Of a DNA stretch of 64,000 bases, positions 17,304-26,041 are shown piece by piece; positions within the stretch are counted from its first letter, which is position 1; each line of letters starts with the position of its first letter. The position numbers and the translations under genes were made by a program. Origin of the DNA: CAYUPI01 sp964446585. Lineage in GTDB: Bacteria > Verrucomicrobiota > Verrucomicrobiia > Limisphaerales > UBA8199. Under the pieces are notes generated by a model. The model made no database searches. It worked only from the letters and a program-made list of their open reading frames with translations, and had not been told where the DNA came from. The stretch lies in the NCBI GenBank assembly GCA_964446585.1, contig CAYUPI010000025.1, forward strand, positions 16,905 through 80,904, in the 5' to 3' direction.

Positions 17304-19426
17304 CCTGCCAAAAACCCAAAATCCAAAACTCAAAACCCAAACAAAACTCAAATTTCAAACTCCAAACCAGAGGAAGGGGGCGGGGCTGCAGTTGGAACTT
17401 GGTTATTAGGATTTGTTTGGGATTTGGGTTTTGGATTTTGGGATTTCCTATCGCGTCGGCAGCAGAACAAAAGCTCACCTATGTAGATTTGGTTCATCGT
17501 CTGACGGATCTGGAAGCATTGGCGACCATACCGGCGGACGGGGAGCGTTGCGCGCAATGGTCGAGTTACGATCGCGCCAGCCGCTACGACGAGGCAACGG
17601 GCAAATACATTTGTTGGGACGCCAACGGTGATGGCGGCGGCATTATTCGCAAAGAGGGCGACAGACAGGTGCTGGCCGAAATGGAAGGTCCAGGCTGCAT
17701 CTGGCGGATGTGGTCAGCATCGCCGGGCAAGGGCCATGTGCGCATTTACTTGGATGGCGCACCGGACCCAGCGGTGGATCTGCCTTTCATCGGTTATTTC
17801 GACGGCAAAAACGCGCCTTTCACCCGCTCAGCAATAGTCCACACCGTCTCGCGGGGCTGGAACAATTACACGCCCATCCCTTATCGGAGGTCGTGCAAAA
17901 TCGTCGCCGACAATGAGTGGGGTCAATACTACCATTTTACTTACGAGACTTTTCCTAAGGGCACGGTCGTGCCAGTGTTCAAGCGAGAGCTAAGCGAAAA
18001 GGAATCCGCCGCTCTCGATGAGGTCGATAAAATTCTAACTCGTTCCGAACGGTCCGCGAGAGGACCGCAATCAGGCAAGAATGTGTTCAACGCCAACCCG
18101 AGAGTTGAACCAGGCAAGACGGTGCGAGTCTCGGCATTTAAGGGACCACGCGCGATTACCAGGATGCGGATGAAGCTTGACCTGCCGCAAGCCCCGGCCG
18201 ATCGGGACGTTCTCCGCGAGCTCACACTGCAAATCAAATGGGATGGCGAAGCCGAGCCAAGCGTTTGGGCGCCGCTGGGCGATTTCTTCGGCACCGCGCC
18301 AGGCGCGAATGAATATCGTTCGCTGCCGCTCGGTCACGCGGCCGATGGCTGGTGGTATTGCGCCTGGTACATGCCTTTCGCCAAGGAGGCCAGCATCGAG
18401 TTGGTTAATGATGCCAGACAGCCGCGCACGGTTGCTCTGGAGATCACTCATGCGCCACTGGCGAGGCCAATAAGCCAACTCGCCCGCTTTCACGCAAAAT
18501 GGCATCGTGACGCGTTCATTTCAGACGAACCTGAGCGCCGGATCGATTGGCCGGTCGTCAAAACTGAGGGCGTGGGCCGGTTCGTTGGGATGATGCTGCA
18601 TATCTGGAATCCACGCGGCGGATGGTGGGGTGAGGGCGACGAAAAGTTTTTCGTCGATGGAGAAAAATTTCCGTCCACATTCGGGACCGGGTCTGAAGAT
18701 TATTTCGGGTATGCCTGGAGCAGCCCCGACAAATTCCAGCACGCATTGCACAACCAGACGCACAATGATGGAAACAGCAAGGGCCACGTGTCCGTAAACC
18801 GCTGGCAGCTCGCGGACAATGTACCGTTCCATCAGTCATTCGAGGGTTGCATTGAGAAATACTTTCCGAATGAAAAGCCGACTCTTTATGCCGCGATGGC
18901 CTATTGGTATCTGGCGCCAGGCGGGAAGGATCCGTACCGACCCCTTCCCTTGAACCAGCGCGCGGGCTATTGGACGCCGGTCGAAAACTCGAAGGTCAAA
19001 GGGGCGATCGAGGGCGAGCGAATGAAGATCCTCGGCAAGACTGGCGGGAATCCGCAGGAGCAGGACATGGCGGGCTTTGGAGACAAATGGAGCAACGACG
19101 CGCACTTGTGGTGGATCGACGCCAAGCCGGGCGACAAACTCGAGTTGACGTTGCCGGTTGAGAAAAGCGGATACTACAAACTGACGCTTCAGATGACCAA
19201 AGCGCGCGATTATGGGATCGTGCAACTTTATCTCGATAGCGACAAGATTGGTGACCCCTTCGATCTTTATAATCCCGAGGTCGTGCCCACCGGCGTAGTT
19301 GAATTGGGAAGCCACGCCTTGAATGCCGGCGAACACAAGCTGACCGTGGAGATCGTTGGGGCAAATGACAAAGCCGAGAAGGCTTACATGTTCGGTTTGG
19401 ATTACGTGAAGCTGGAGCCCGAGTAG
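17300..19426 (+). CDS. DUF2961 (GH172-like) secreted protein
   Basis: This 708-residue protein has a DUF2961 core (about 55-450), recognised by GPGCIWRMWSA, PFIGYFDG, YFHFTYETF-like YHFTYETFP, GSEDYFGYAW and MAYWYLAPGG, followed by a C-terminal beta-sandwich that ends GLDYVKLEPE. DUF2961 has been classed as glycoside hydrolase family GH172, acting on fructofuranosides or arabinofuranosides; catalytic residues were not mapped here. The position after a sugar importer fits saccharide breakdown. The N-terminal 50 residues are translated from an iterated inverted repeat, and its right arm supplies the signal-peptide-like hydrophobic core ending ASA-A. A later start cannot be excluded. Confidence 0.85.
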   Translation: MTCQKPKIQNSKPKQNSNFKLQTRGRGRGCSWNLVIRICLGFGFWILGFPIASAAEQKLTYVDLVHRLTDLEALATIPADGERCAQWSSYDRASRYDEATGKYICWDANGDGGGIIRKEGDRQVLAEMEGPGCIWRMWSASPGKGHVRIYLDGAPDPAVDLPFIGYFDGKNAPFTRSAIVHTVSRGWNNYTPIPYRRSCKIVADNEWGQYYHFTYETFPKGTVVPVFKRELSEKESAALDEVDKILTRSERSARGPQSGKNVFNANPRVEPGKTVRVSAFKGPRAITRMRMKLDLPQAPADRDVLRELTLQIKWDGEAEPSVWAPLGDFFGTAPGANEYRSLPLGHAADGWWYCAWYMPFAKEASIELVNDARQPRTVALEITHAPLARPISQLARFHAKWHRDAFISDEPERRIDWPVVKTEGVGRFVGMMLHIWNPRGGWWGEGDEKFFVDGEKFPSTFGTGSEDYFGYAWSSPDKFQHALHNQTHNDGNSKGHVSVNRWQLADNVPFHQSFEGCIEKYFPNEKPTLYAAMAYWYLAPGGKDPYRPLPLNQRAGYWTPVENSKVKGAIEGERMKILGKTGGNPQEQDMAGFGDKWSNDAHLWWIDAKPGDKLELTLPVEKSGYYKLTLQMTKARDYGIVQLYLDSDKIGDPFDLYNPEVVPTGVVELGSHALNAGEHKLTVEIVGANDKAEKAYMFGLDYVKLEPE
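17308..17451. repeat. iterated inverted repeat at the 5' end of the DUF2961 gene
   Basis: The left arm (about 17308-17370) is built from words such as CCCAAAATCCAAAACTC and the right arm (about 17389-17451) from TTTGGGTTTTGGATTTTGG, so the two can pair imperfectly over about 60 nt. The repeat is read through in frame by the DUF2961 gene. Similar words occur at 31786-31866. Confidence 0.75.
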
Positions 19427-19479
19427 TGGGGGCTCTTCGAGTAATCAATCCAGACACGTGCCTCACCTCGGCGCAATGC

Positions 19480-21615
19480 TTAACTAAGCCGAATCGGCAT
19501 CGAGCGGACGCGCGAGCCGGTGGCGTGAAAGAGCGCGTTGGCGATAGCGGGAGCGATGGCGATAATGGGCGTCTCACCTGCGCCGGCAGATGCCAGGTCG
19601 GGACGATCGAGCAGGTAAACATCCAGTTCCGGCACGTCATCGAACCGTGGCACCTGGCACTTGCGAAATGAGGCGGTCAACAGTTTGCCATTCTCAAACT
19701 GCATTTCCTCGCGCAGGGCCGGTCCCAGACCCATGATGATCGCGCCCTGGACCTGATTGAGCAGGTTATCGGGGTTCAGGATCGCGCCGCACTCGAATAC
19801 CTCGCAGACATGTCGGACTTTGATTTCTTTCTGTGCGCGATCGATCTCGACCTCGACACACGCGGCGACATAAGAGCCTTTCTCCGTGCCACAAGCCAGG
19901 CCGACGCCCGCGCCTGGTTTCGTTTTCGCCACGCGCGATTTCCAATCGAACCGTTTTGCCGCGGCTTCGAGCACGGCACGCAATCGCGCGTTCTCCAGGT
20001 GGCTGAGGCGAAACTCGAGCGGGTCGGCTTTAGCGGCGGCGGCCAGTTCGTCCATGAAACATTCGCGGGCAAAAGTGTTGGCGGTGGCTGCCAAGGCGCG
20101 GTACGAGCCATGGCGCAGAGGCGGAGTCGAGGAGATGAATTTGCTCTGACGCTTTTCGATGCGGTACGGTGTCCCGGCCGCGGACGGTCCAGAGTTGATG
20201 TTGAGGAAATGCCAGGAGGTAATCATTCCACGCGAGTCGAGCCCAGCCTCGGCTTGGATGACTGCAGCCGGCCGGAAATAGGCCCAAGTAAATTCCTCCT
20301 CGCGCGTCCACCGCAGTGAGACGGGTTTCCCTGCGGCTTTCGCCAGTCGTGCAGCTTCGACCGAGGCTTCACCGGTGTGTTTGCCCCCAAACCCGCCGCC
20401 AAAGTCCGGGACGATGACATGAACGTCTTCCGCTGCCAGGTGGAATGCGCGGGCGAGTTCGGAGCGATGGCCAAAGGGGTTCTGCGTGCCGCCCCAGACG
20501 GTTAGTTTGCCATCGGTCCATTCGGCGACGGCCGCGCGCGGTTCCAAAGGAGCATGCTGGACATAGGCGACGTGGTAATCCTGTCGCAGCACTTGCTTGG
20601 CGGCGGCCAACTCATCTGCGAACGGATTTGGCGGAACGCCGCCTTGGGCATGCTGCTTGAGATAATCGTACAGCGACGTGCTGGAAGGATGAGCAGGCTG
20701 CTCCCATTTGGCGGTTTCCGCGACCGCTGCGAGCGCCCGCTCGGCTTCTAAAGTGCTGGGCGCGGCGACCCCGACGAATTGCTCGTCTTGGATTGCCGCG
20801 ACGTCCTTCATTGCTTTGGCCGGACCCAGATCAACTGAAATTAACTTCGCTCCGTAGGACGGTGGGCGCAGGATCTTGCCGTAGAGCATTCCCGGCCGGC
20901 TGATGTCCGACGGATATTTGTGCGCGCCGGTTACGAGTGCGCGCCCATTGGCCCGAGAGGAGGCCTTGCCGAGAACCTTCCACTCCTTGACCGGCGTGAG
21001 GCTGACTTCCGAAGGGATCGCCTGGTCGAACGTTTTGGACGCTTCTTCGTTGCCCGCGAGATCGGCGTAGGAGAGCGACCGCTTCGTCGCGACATGCATT
21101 GCCTTACCGTCGCGCACTTCGCAGGTATTGGCTTCGACATTCCATTGCTTGCAGGCAAATTCGAGGAGAAGTTGTCGCGCCGCTGCGGCACCCTGACGGA
21201 CGGCGGGGACTGTTCGCGGCGAACTGCCACTGCCGGCTGTGATGCCGTCGTCGGGCACGAGGCTGGTGTCAGCCATGATGAGCTGAATACTCGTGACCGG
21301 CACGCGCAGTTCTTCGGCGGCGGCCTGGGTTAACTCAGCTCGCGCACCCTGACCGGCCTCGACTTTACCGGTGAGAACCGTGATGGAGCCGTCCTTACCG
21401 AGATGGATGCGCGCCGACACGCTGCGGGCACCGCTGCCGCCGAAGCCGCCGCGGCGTCCGGCAGGTTGCGCCAAGGCTGGGGCGGTACTGGCGGCGATGA
21501 GCAACCCCGCTCCCAGAAGCTGCATGAAGCCGCGCCGTTTCAGGCCGAAGTCAAAGTGGACCGGCTCGAGGGGCTCTTCGTACTCAACGACCAATTGCTC
21601 GTCATGCGCCTTCAT
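19480..21615 (-). CDS. xanthine-dehydrogenase-family molybdopterin-binding subunit (IorB-like)
   Basis: This 711-residue protein resembles the large subunit of isoquinoline 1-oxidoreductase and aldehyde-dehydrogenase-type molybdenum hydroxylases. A twin-arginine signal (KRRGFMQLLGAG, hydrophobic run, ALAQ) near residues 26-50 predicts export of the folded cofactor enzyme. Further family patterns are EAGQGARAELTQ, APLEPRAAVAEW, VPDFGGGFGGKHTGE and GAGETPIIAIAPAIANA at the C-terminus. It hydroxylates an aromatic heterocycle or aldehyde; the substrate is unknown. It follows the [2Fe-2S] subunit by 15 nt and forms a two-gene operon; no cytochrome subunit is visible. Confidence 0.92.
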   Translation of the reverse strand: MKAHDEQLVVEYEEPLEPVHFDFGLKRRGFMQLLGAGLLIAASTAPALAQPAGRRGGFGGSGARSVSARIHLGKDGSITVLTGKVEAGQGARAELTQAAAEELRVPVTSIQLIMADTSLVPDDGITAGSGSSPRTVPAVRQGAAAARQLLLEFACKQWNVEANTCEVRDGKAMHVATKRSLSYADLAGNEEASKTFDQAIPSEVSLTPVKEWKVLGKASSRANGRALVTGAHKYPSDISRPGMLYGKILRPPSYGAKLISVDLGPAKAMKDVAAIQDEQFVGVAAPSTLEAERALAAVAETAKWEQPAHPSSTSLYDYLKQHAQGGVPPNPFADELAAAKQVLRQDYHVAYVQHAPLEPRAAVAEWTDGKLTVWGGTQNPFGHRSELARAFHLAAEDVHVIVPDFGGGFGGKHTGEASVEAARLAKAAGKPVSLRWTREEEFTWAYFRPAAVIQAEAGLDSRGMITSWHFLNINSGPSAAGTPYRIEKRQSKFISSTPPLRHGSYRALAATANTFARECFMDELAAAAKADPLEFRLSHLENARLRAVLEAAAKRFDWKSRVAKTKPGAGVGLACGTEKGSYVAACVEVEIDRAQKEIKVRHVCEVFECGAILNPDNLLNQVQGAIIMGLGPALREEMQFENGKLLTASFRKCQVPRFDDVPELDVYLLDRPDLASAGAGETPIIAIAPAIANALFHATGSRVRSMPIRLS

Positions 21616-21630
21616 CTGTATTCCTTTCTC

Positions 21631-22116
21631 TCATCCAGCGCTTGGTTGTCGCCTTGCTTTCACCCTCACGTGACCGATGGCCTTTACAATTCGAGTGTAG
21701 CTGCAGCATCGGCAAAGGTGTTTTTGCAGCTTCGCGAGCATGTCTGCCTCCGTCGCCTTCGCGTTTTCATTTAGCACGCCTACGACGCCAAGGATCATTC
21801 CGGGCGTGCAGTAGCCACACTGGAATGCGCCCTCCGCCAGAAAAGCCCGCTGCACAGGATGAAGCTGATCCCCCTTGGCCAGACCCTCGATTGTCACTAT
21901 TTCCTTGTCGTCAGCGTCGGAAATTGGAGTGAGACATGACGCGACGCTCTTGCCGCTGAGCAGCACTGTGCAGGCCCGGCAATGGCCTTCACCGCAACCG
22001 TATTTTGCCCCGGTCAATTGCAGGTCCTCACGCAGCACATCAAGCAAGGGGCGTTGAGGATCGGTGGTAACACTATGTGCTTGTCCGTTGACGGTGAATT
22101 TGAAGGTCGCACTCAT
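21631..22116 (-). CDS. [2Fe-2S]-binding small subunit of molybdenum hydroxylase (IorA-like)
   Basis: This 161-residue iron-sulfur subunit has a plant-type ferredoxin [2Fe-2S] site (GCGEGHCRACTVLL plus a later Cys in SVASC) in the first half and a second all-helical [2Fe-2S] domain (CGYCTPGMI and CRCCSYTRI) in the second half. It passes electrons from the molybdenum site of the next gene. It lacks its own signal peptide, so it would be co-exported with the Tat-signalled partner. The start ATG is at 22116. Confidence 0.95.
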   Translation of the reverse strand: MSATFKFTVNGQAHSVTTDPQRPLLDVLREDLQLTGAKYGCGEGHCRACTVLLSGKSVASCLTPISDADDKEIVTIEGLAKGDQLHPVQRAFLAEGAFQCGYCTPGMILGVVGVLNENAKATEADMLAKLQKHLCRCCSYTRIVKAIGHVRVKARRQPSAG

Positions 22117-22464
22117 GCGTCAGTTCCGGCTAAACCGTTCCGCGGGCCTGGCGCACGGCGGCGGCCACGCGGACCGGATTCCGGGTGAATCTACCACTCT
22201 TGGGCAAAATGCAAAGCTTTCAGCCGTCGGGCAGATGCGATGAACGCATCTCGGCACTACCACCACGGAGCAGGCACGGCCTCGTCTCCGAATCATAACC
22301 GTGATTCAAATGGCGCCGGGGACGAGGCTGTCAGACGAGGCCGTCCAGCGTCACTAGGATTTCAGGACCATCACCTTGAAGTGATTGATGAGAATAGCCC
22401 AATGCTAACGTTGGGCTATTCTCAGACATCCCTCAGGGATACTGCATAGGTCGAGGCGTCCCGG
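22117..22464. other. intergenic region upstream of the molybdenum hydroxylase operon
   Basis: No gene is supported. It includes an inverted pair related to ACGAGGCTGTC/GACGAGGCCGTC words (about 22279-22352) and the perfect 14-bp hairpin described next. Plus-strand translation ends in ENSPMLTLGYSQTSLRDTA, which is repeat translation rather than a protein. Confidence 0.5.
22389..22424 (+). repeat. perfect 14-bp palindrome (REP-like)
   Basis: TGAGAATAGCCCAA (22389-22402) and TTGGGCTATTCTCA (22411-22424) are exact reverse complements with an 8-nt loop. It has no U-tract, so it looks more like a REP-type dispersed palindrome than a terminator. It lies next to the tandem RAYT-derived copies. Confidence 0.65.
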
Positions 22465-22676
22465 GCCCGGGGTCAACCCATAGCATGGTTCGCTTTTCAG
22501 TGGACAGCATGCGCGGAGTCAGACCGTAGAAAACTCCGCAAGTTCGGCTTGACGCACGTCTGATTCATCCGATTCTGGGCTGCATGCTGAGCAAACTTCG
22601 GCTCGAGTATTCGGGTGCCACGCATCACATCACGAGTCGAGGGGACCAGCGTGACTACGTTTTTCTGGGCGCAAGG
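22465..22676 (+). repeat. RAYT-derived short element, copy A (tandem duplicate)
   Basis: This 212-nt unit is repeated almost exactly in the next 212 nt (both begin with GGTCAACCCATAGCATGG, at 22471 and 22683). Near its end it encodes the start of a REP-associated tyrosine transposase (LSKLRLEYSGATHHITSRG) that then breaks off. The rest of the transposase is missing. Confidence 0.75.
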
Positions 22677-22942
22677 CCCGGGGGTCAACCCATAGCATGG
22701 TTCGTTTTTCAGTGGACAGCATGTGCGGGGTCGCACCATAGAAAAGTCCTGAACTTCGGCTTGACGCTCGTCTGATTCATCCGATTCTGGGACGCATGCT
22801 GCGCAAACTTCGGCTTGAGTATCCTGGTGCCACGCATCACATCATGAGCCGAGGGGACCAGTATCACGACGTTTTTCTGGGCGAAGTGGACAAGTATGGC
22901 TTTCTGAGTCCGGGATATTTCTCCGGTCTGACCCCGCAGACG
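22677..22942 (+). repeat. RAYT-derived short element, copy B
   Basis: This is the second tandem copy. It carries the transposase N-terminus (MLRKLRLEYPGATHHIMSRG) followed directly by about 30 unrelated residues and a stop. A partial inverted pair marks the ends: TGCGGGGTC (22724-22732) and GACCCCGCAGACG (22930-22942). The internal part of a full transposase is deleted, as in a MITE. Confidence 0.75.
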
Positions 22943-23011
22943 TAGTTCTAAATATCGTGAATACAGTCCACTCTCAATATCCTCTACCGAAATAAGCTGT
23001 GCAAGGGACTG

Positions 23012-23899
23012 ATGGAAACCACGTACGAGTTCCGGGTTAGGGAAAAATACGCGTCGCTCCTCTTTCGGCCCGGCGAGGGCAGACGCCTCGGCGAGCTGAT
23101 TCGAAAAATTCAGATTCCTGAGCGCGACCCAAGACTCGTTCGGATTGGTGAGTTGTACGCATCTATCAAACGCGAGCAGAACGATTATTTTTTTGCGGGT
23201 TGGGACATTGCCCGTCGTTACTCCGCTGAAGAGCTTGACCGGGCATCGCTGTTTCTCGTCCACCACCTCTCGACCTTCGAGCCAGCGGGAGAGGAATGCG
23301 GCACTCTATATGACGAGTCGTCCGCTTGCCCAAGTTGCAAGAGCGGAGCGAAGCAGGCATCACCGCTATTTCTCAATCCGAGACGCATTCCCAAGAATAA
23401 GGACATCGCGCGAACGATTGCTGGTGAAATTGTCGTTTCGAAACATCTGCTCGAGGTTTTTGAGCGCCACTCACTAACTGGCGCGGACTTTCGTCCTGTC
23501 CTCCAGGGTCCAGGCTCCAGTGCCGAGTTGAAGAACTGGTTCCATCTCCTCGTAAAATCGTGCGATGCTGAGGTTGTTCCGCCCACCAAAGCGGGTGTCA
23601 ATCCTTTCGACGAGGACGCCTCGGGCGAGTTCCGTTGTCCTTTGGGAGATCTGATTGGACTTTCGCGAATATCCGAGGTATGGATAAGTGCCGCGCGCAG
23701 CAACACGCCAGACGTAGTTGCTTCTCGACAGTTTGTTGGCAGACGGACTGGACTGATTCGCCCGGAGCGATTCCTGCTGATATCACCGAGACTTCGACGC
23801 ATCCTGGAAGAGCAGGACTTGAGAGGTTTTGGACTTGAAATCGCACACCTTGTCTCGCAGCCTAGCGACGATCACGCTGCCGCAAGCTCCCGCTCTTGA
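23012..23899 (+). CDS. putative double-CxxC protein, possibly immunity-related
   Basis: This 295-residue soluble protein has a Cys-rich turn with ECGTLYDESSACPSCKSG (about residues 92-110), which resembles a zinc ribbon, then LNPRRIPKNKDIARTIAGE. The layout recalls the Myxococcus double-CxxCG paralogues and related soil-bacterial families, but I cannot name it with certainty. It ends two codons before the truncated Rhs frame opens, so it sits where Rhs N-terminal sequence should be. The position beside toxin/immunity genes makes an immunity or anti-toxin role possible, which is inference. Confidence 0.5.
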   Translation: METTYEFRVREKYASLLFRPGEGRRLGELIRKIQIPERDPRLVRIGELYASIKREQNDYFFAGWDIARRYSAEELDRASLFLVHHLSTFEPAGEECGTLYDESSACPSCKSGAKQASPLFLNPRRIPKNKDIARTIAGEIVVSKHLLEVFERHSLTGADFRPVLQGPGSSAELKNWFHLLVKSCDAEVVPPTKAGVNPFDEDASGEFRCPLGDLIGLSRISEVWISAARSNTPDVVASRQFVGRRTGLIRPERFLLISPRLRRILEEQDLRGFGLEIAHLVSQPSDDHAAASSRS

Positions 23900-24016
23900 C
23901 AGTCCCCGAAGCACTACATATTCGGATACAATGCCGTCGGCGACAACCGCCTCAAAGAGATCTGGAATAAAACTTCGGCCGGCGTTACCATCTCCAAATT
24001 CAATTACGGTTACGAC

Positions 24017-26041
24017 GTGCTCGGCAGAATCACAGCCTGGACCAACGGCCTGAACTCTGAGGCGATGGCGTTCACCTACGATCGCGAAGACCAGTTGCTC
24101 GACGCCCGCCGCTTCTCGGCCTCGGGCGGCTCCACCCCTCGCGCCCAGGGTTTCAGCTATGGATATGACCCGGCGCGCAATCGCACCTTCGAACAGTCCG
24201 AGCTCGCCCCCGCCCCAAGCGGCCAGGGCCCCCATCCTGGTCCCACCACAGTGAGCCTGTCCACCCACAATAACCTCAACCAACTCCAGGCCCGCTCCGG
24301 TGCCGGTTCGACACTCCCGATACGCTTCAACGGCACGGTCAGCGAGGCAGCCACGGTCACCGTCAACGGCCAGGCCGCCTCTATGGACGCGGCCGGAAAA
24401 GTCTTTACCACCAGCAAAAGCTTTCCCAGTCCCGGTGAGAGGTCCGTGACTCTGACCGTCAGGGATTACGGTACCAGCGGCGGGAACACCGCGTCGCAAT
24501 ATTACACGATTGATGTCGAGCCGGGCGTCAGCAAGTCGTACACCTACGACGACAACGGCAACTGCACCGGGGTTACCTTCGGCACCACGAATGTGGTTTA
24601 TGACTGGGATGCCGGAGATCGCTTGGTCAAAATCACGCAACAGGTGAGCGGGACCACGCAATGGAGCACCGAATTTTCCTATGACGCGTTCAGCCGCCGT
24701 GTCCAAATCGTGGAGAGGAACAGCAGCGGTTCAGTCACGAGCAACAAACGGTATATCTGGTGCGGTTCGCAGATCTGCGAGGAGCGGGATGTGCTGAATA
24801 ATTACGCAGTCACCAAGCGGTTCTACGCCGAAGGCCAAATCAACTATCAGCCATCCACAGTGAACTTGTTTTACACCCGCGATCATTTGGGCAGTATCCG
24901 GGAAGTCACCGACGGTACTGGCGCGGTCCGCGCCCGCTACGATTACAGCTTCTACGGCGTCCGCGGCGCGAACCAGATCACCTCAAATCCCATAGAAGCC
25001 GACTTCGGCTTCACCGGGCATTATTTCCATGCGCCGAGCGGGCTGCATTTGGCTTTGTACCGGGCTTACGATGCGGATACGGGGAGGTGGTTAAGCCGGG
25101 ATCCGATTGAGGAGGAGGGGGGGCCGAATCTTTACGGTTACGTCCAAGGCAGCCCGATCAACTATGCTGATCCGCTTGGGCTTCTGTGGGCCCCGAGCGA
25201 TGGGGCCGATTTTTTGGATGGCGTCATCTGGGACACCGAGGAAAGCACAAGTACAGCTTCGATATACTTCGCCGACATGCTGCATGGAATGGTGGATATG
25301 CTGAGATTCGGGGAGGGCATCGAAAGCGGCGATTACGCAACGGATCTAGGACGCGGGGGCTCTTTAATCCTAACCCTCGCCGCCCCCTTCCTTAAAGGTC
25401 CAAGGCCTTGCCGTGGAGCCCCAAAGCCGTGCTTTGCTGCCGGCACACTGGTCGCGACGGAGGACGGCTCTAAACCGATCGAAGATATTCAAGTAGGGGA
25501 TCGTGTTTGGTCGTCCGACGAAATCACCGGCGAAACGGCCCTTCATGAAGTAACCGAGACGTTCAAGCGCTTTTCGGATGAAACACTCCAACTTAAGATC
25601 GGAGACGAAATAATAATCACCACCCCGGAGCATCCCTTTTGGGTAGAGGAGACAGGGTGGACAGCCGCGAAGGATCTCCGGCGCGGGGACTCCGTGAGGA
25701 CCCTATCCGGGCAGGGAAAGACGGTCGCGGAGTTGCCTTGCTTGCTTGGGGCAGCAACCGTTTACAATCTTGAGGTTGAGGGCTCGCACTCCTATTTTGT
25801 TTCGCGTGACGGCTTGTTGGTACATAACGCGTGCAAGAAGAAGCATACGCCGGGAAGGGACCACCAAAGGTACAGCGGGCCTCAGAAAAAGGAGAGGTTT
25901 AAAGATAAGGCCGCAAGGAAACGCGCCCAGGCAGAGGAGGATTTGATCAAACAGTGGGACGTTTGGAACAGCTTGAAGCCGGAGGTTCAAAAGCTTCGCG
26001 ACGAACTCAAACCGACCAAACCGGATCCAAGGCTCGAATGA
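24017..26041 (+). CDS. 5'-truncated Rhs protein with HINT domain and C-terminal toxin candidate
   Basis: The 674 residues from GTG 24017 are in a frame open back to 23900 with no better start. YD-repeat sequence is already under way (YIFGYNAVGDNRL), so the long N-terminal part is missing. Order: YD repeats (1-175), the Rhs-associated core ending RDPIEEEGGPNLYGYV and NYADPLG (about 350-390), a linker, a HINT (intein-like) domain from CFAAGT (about 472) through TTPEHPFWV to LLVHNAC (about 602), then a basic tail of about 70 residues starting KKKHTPGRDHQR. HINT self-cleavage at the Asn would free the tail, the likely toxin, whose activity I do not recognise. Its stop overlaps the next start codon. 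Without the N-terminus, secretion is doubtful, so it may be an orphan Rhs tip or a pseudogene. Confidence 0.85.
   Translation: MLGRITAWTNGLNSEAMAFTYDREDQLLDARRFSASGGSTPRAQGFSYGYDPARNRTFEQSELAPAPSGQGPHPGPTTVSLSTHNNLNQLQARSGAGSTLPIRFNGTVSEAATVTVNGQAASMDAAGKVFTTSKSFPSPGERSVTLTVRDYGTSGGNTASQYYTIDVEPGVSKSYTYDDNGNCTGVTFGTTNVVYDWDAGDRLVKITQQVSGTTQWSTEFSYDAFSRRVQIVERNSSGSVTSNKRYIWCGSQICEERDVLNNYAVTKRFYAEGQINYQPSTVNLFYTRDHLGSIREVTDGTGAVRARYDYSFYGVRGANQITSNPIEADFGFTGHYFHAPSGLHLALYRAYDADTGRWLSRDPIEEEGGPNLYGYVQGSPINYADPLGLLWAPSDGADFLDGVIWDTEESTSTASIYFADMLHGMVDMLRFGEGIESGDYATDLGRGGSLILTLAAPFLKGPRPCRGAPKPCFAAGTLVATEDGSKPIEDIQVGDRVWSSDEITGETALHEVTETFKRFSDETLQLKIGDEIIITTPEHPFWVEETGWTAAKDLRRGDSVRTLSGQGKTVAELPCLLGAATVYNLEVEGSHSYFVSRDGLLVHNACKKKHTPGRDHQRYSGPQKKERFKDKAARKRAQAEEDLIKQWDVWNSLKPEVQKLRDELKPTKPDPRLE

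Noticed and set aside
22240..22449. 69-codon frame upstream of copy A
   Set aside because: The C-terminal part is translation of a REP-like palindrome, and the rest has no coding signal.
22465..22942. CRISPR array suggested by the tandem repeats
   Set aside because: The repeat unit is 212 nt and carries transposase code; there are no short repeats with unique spacers.
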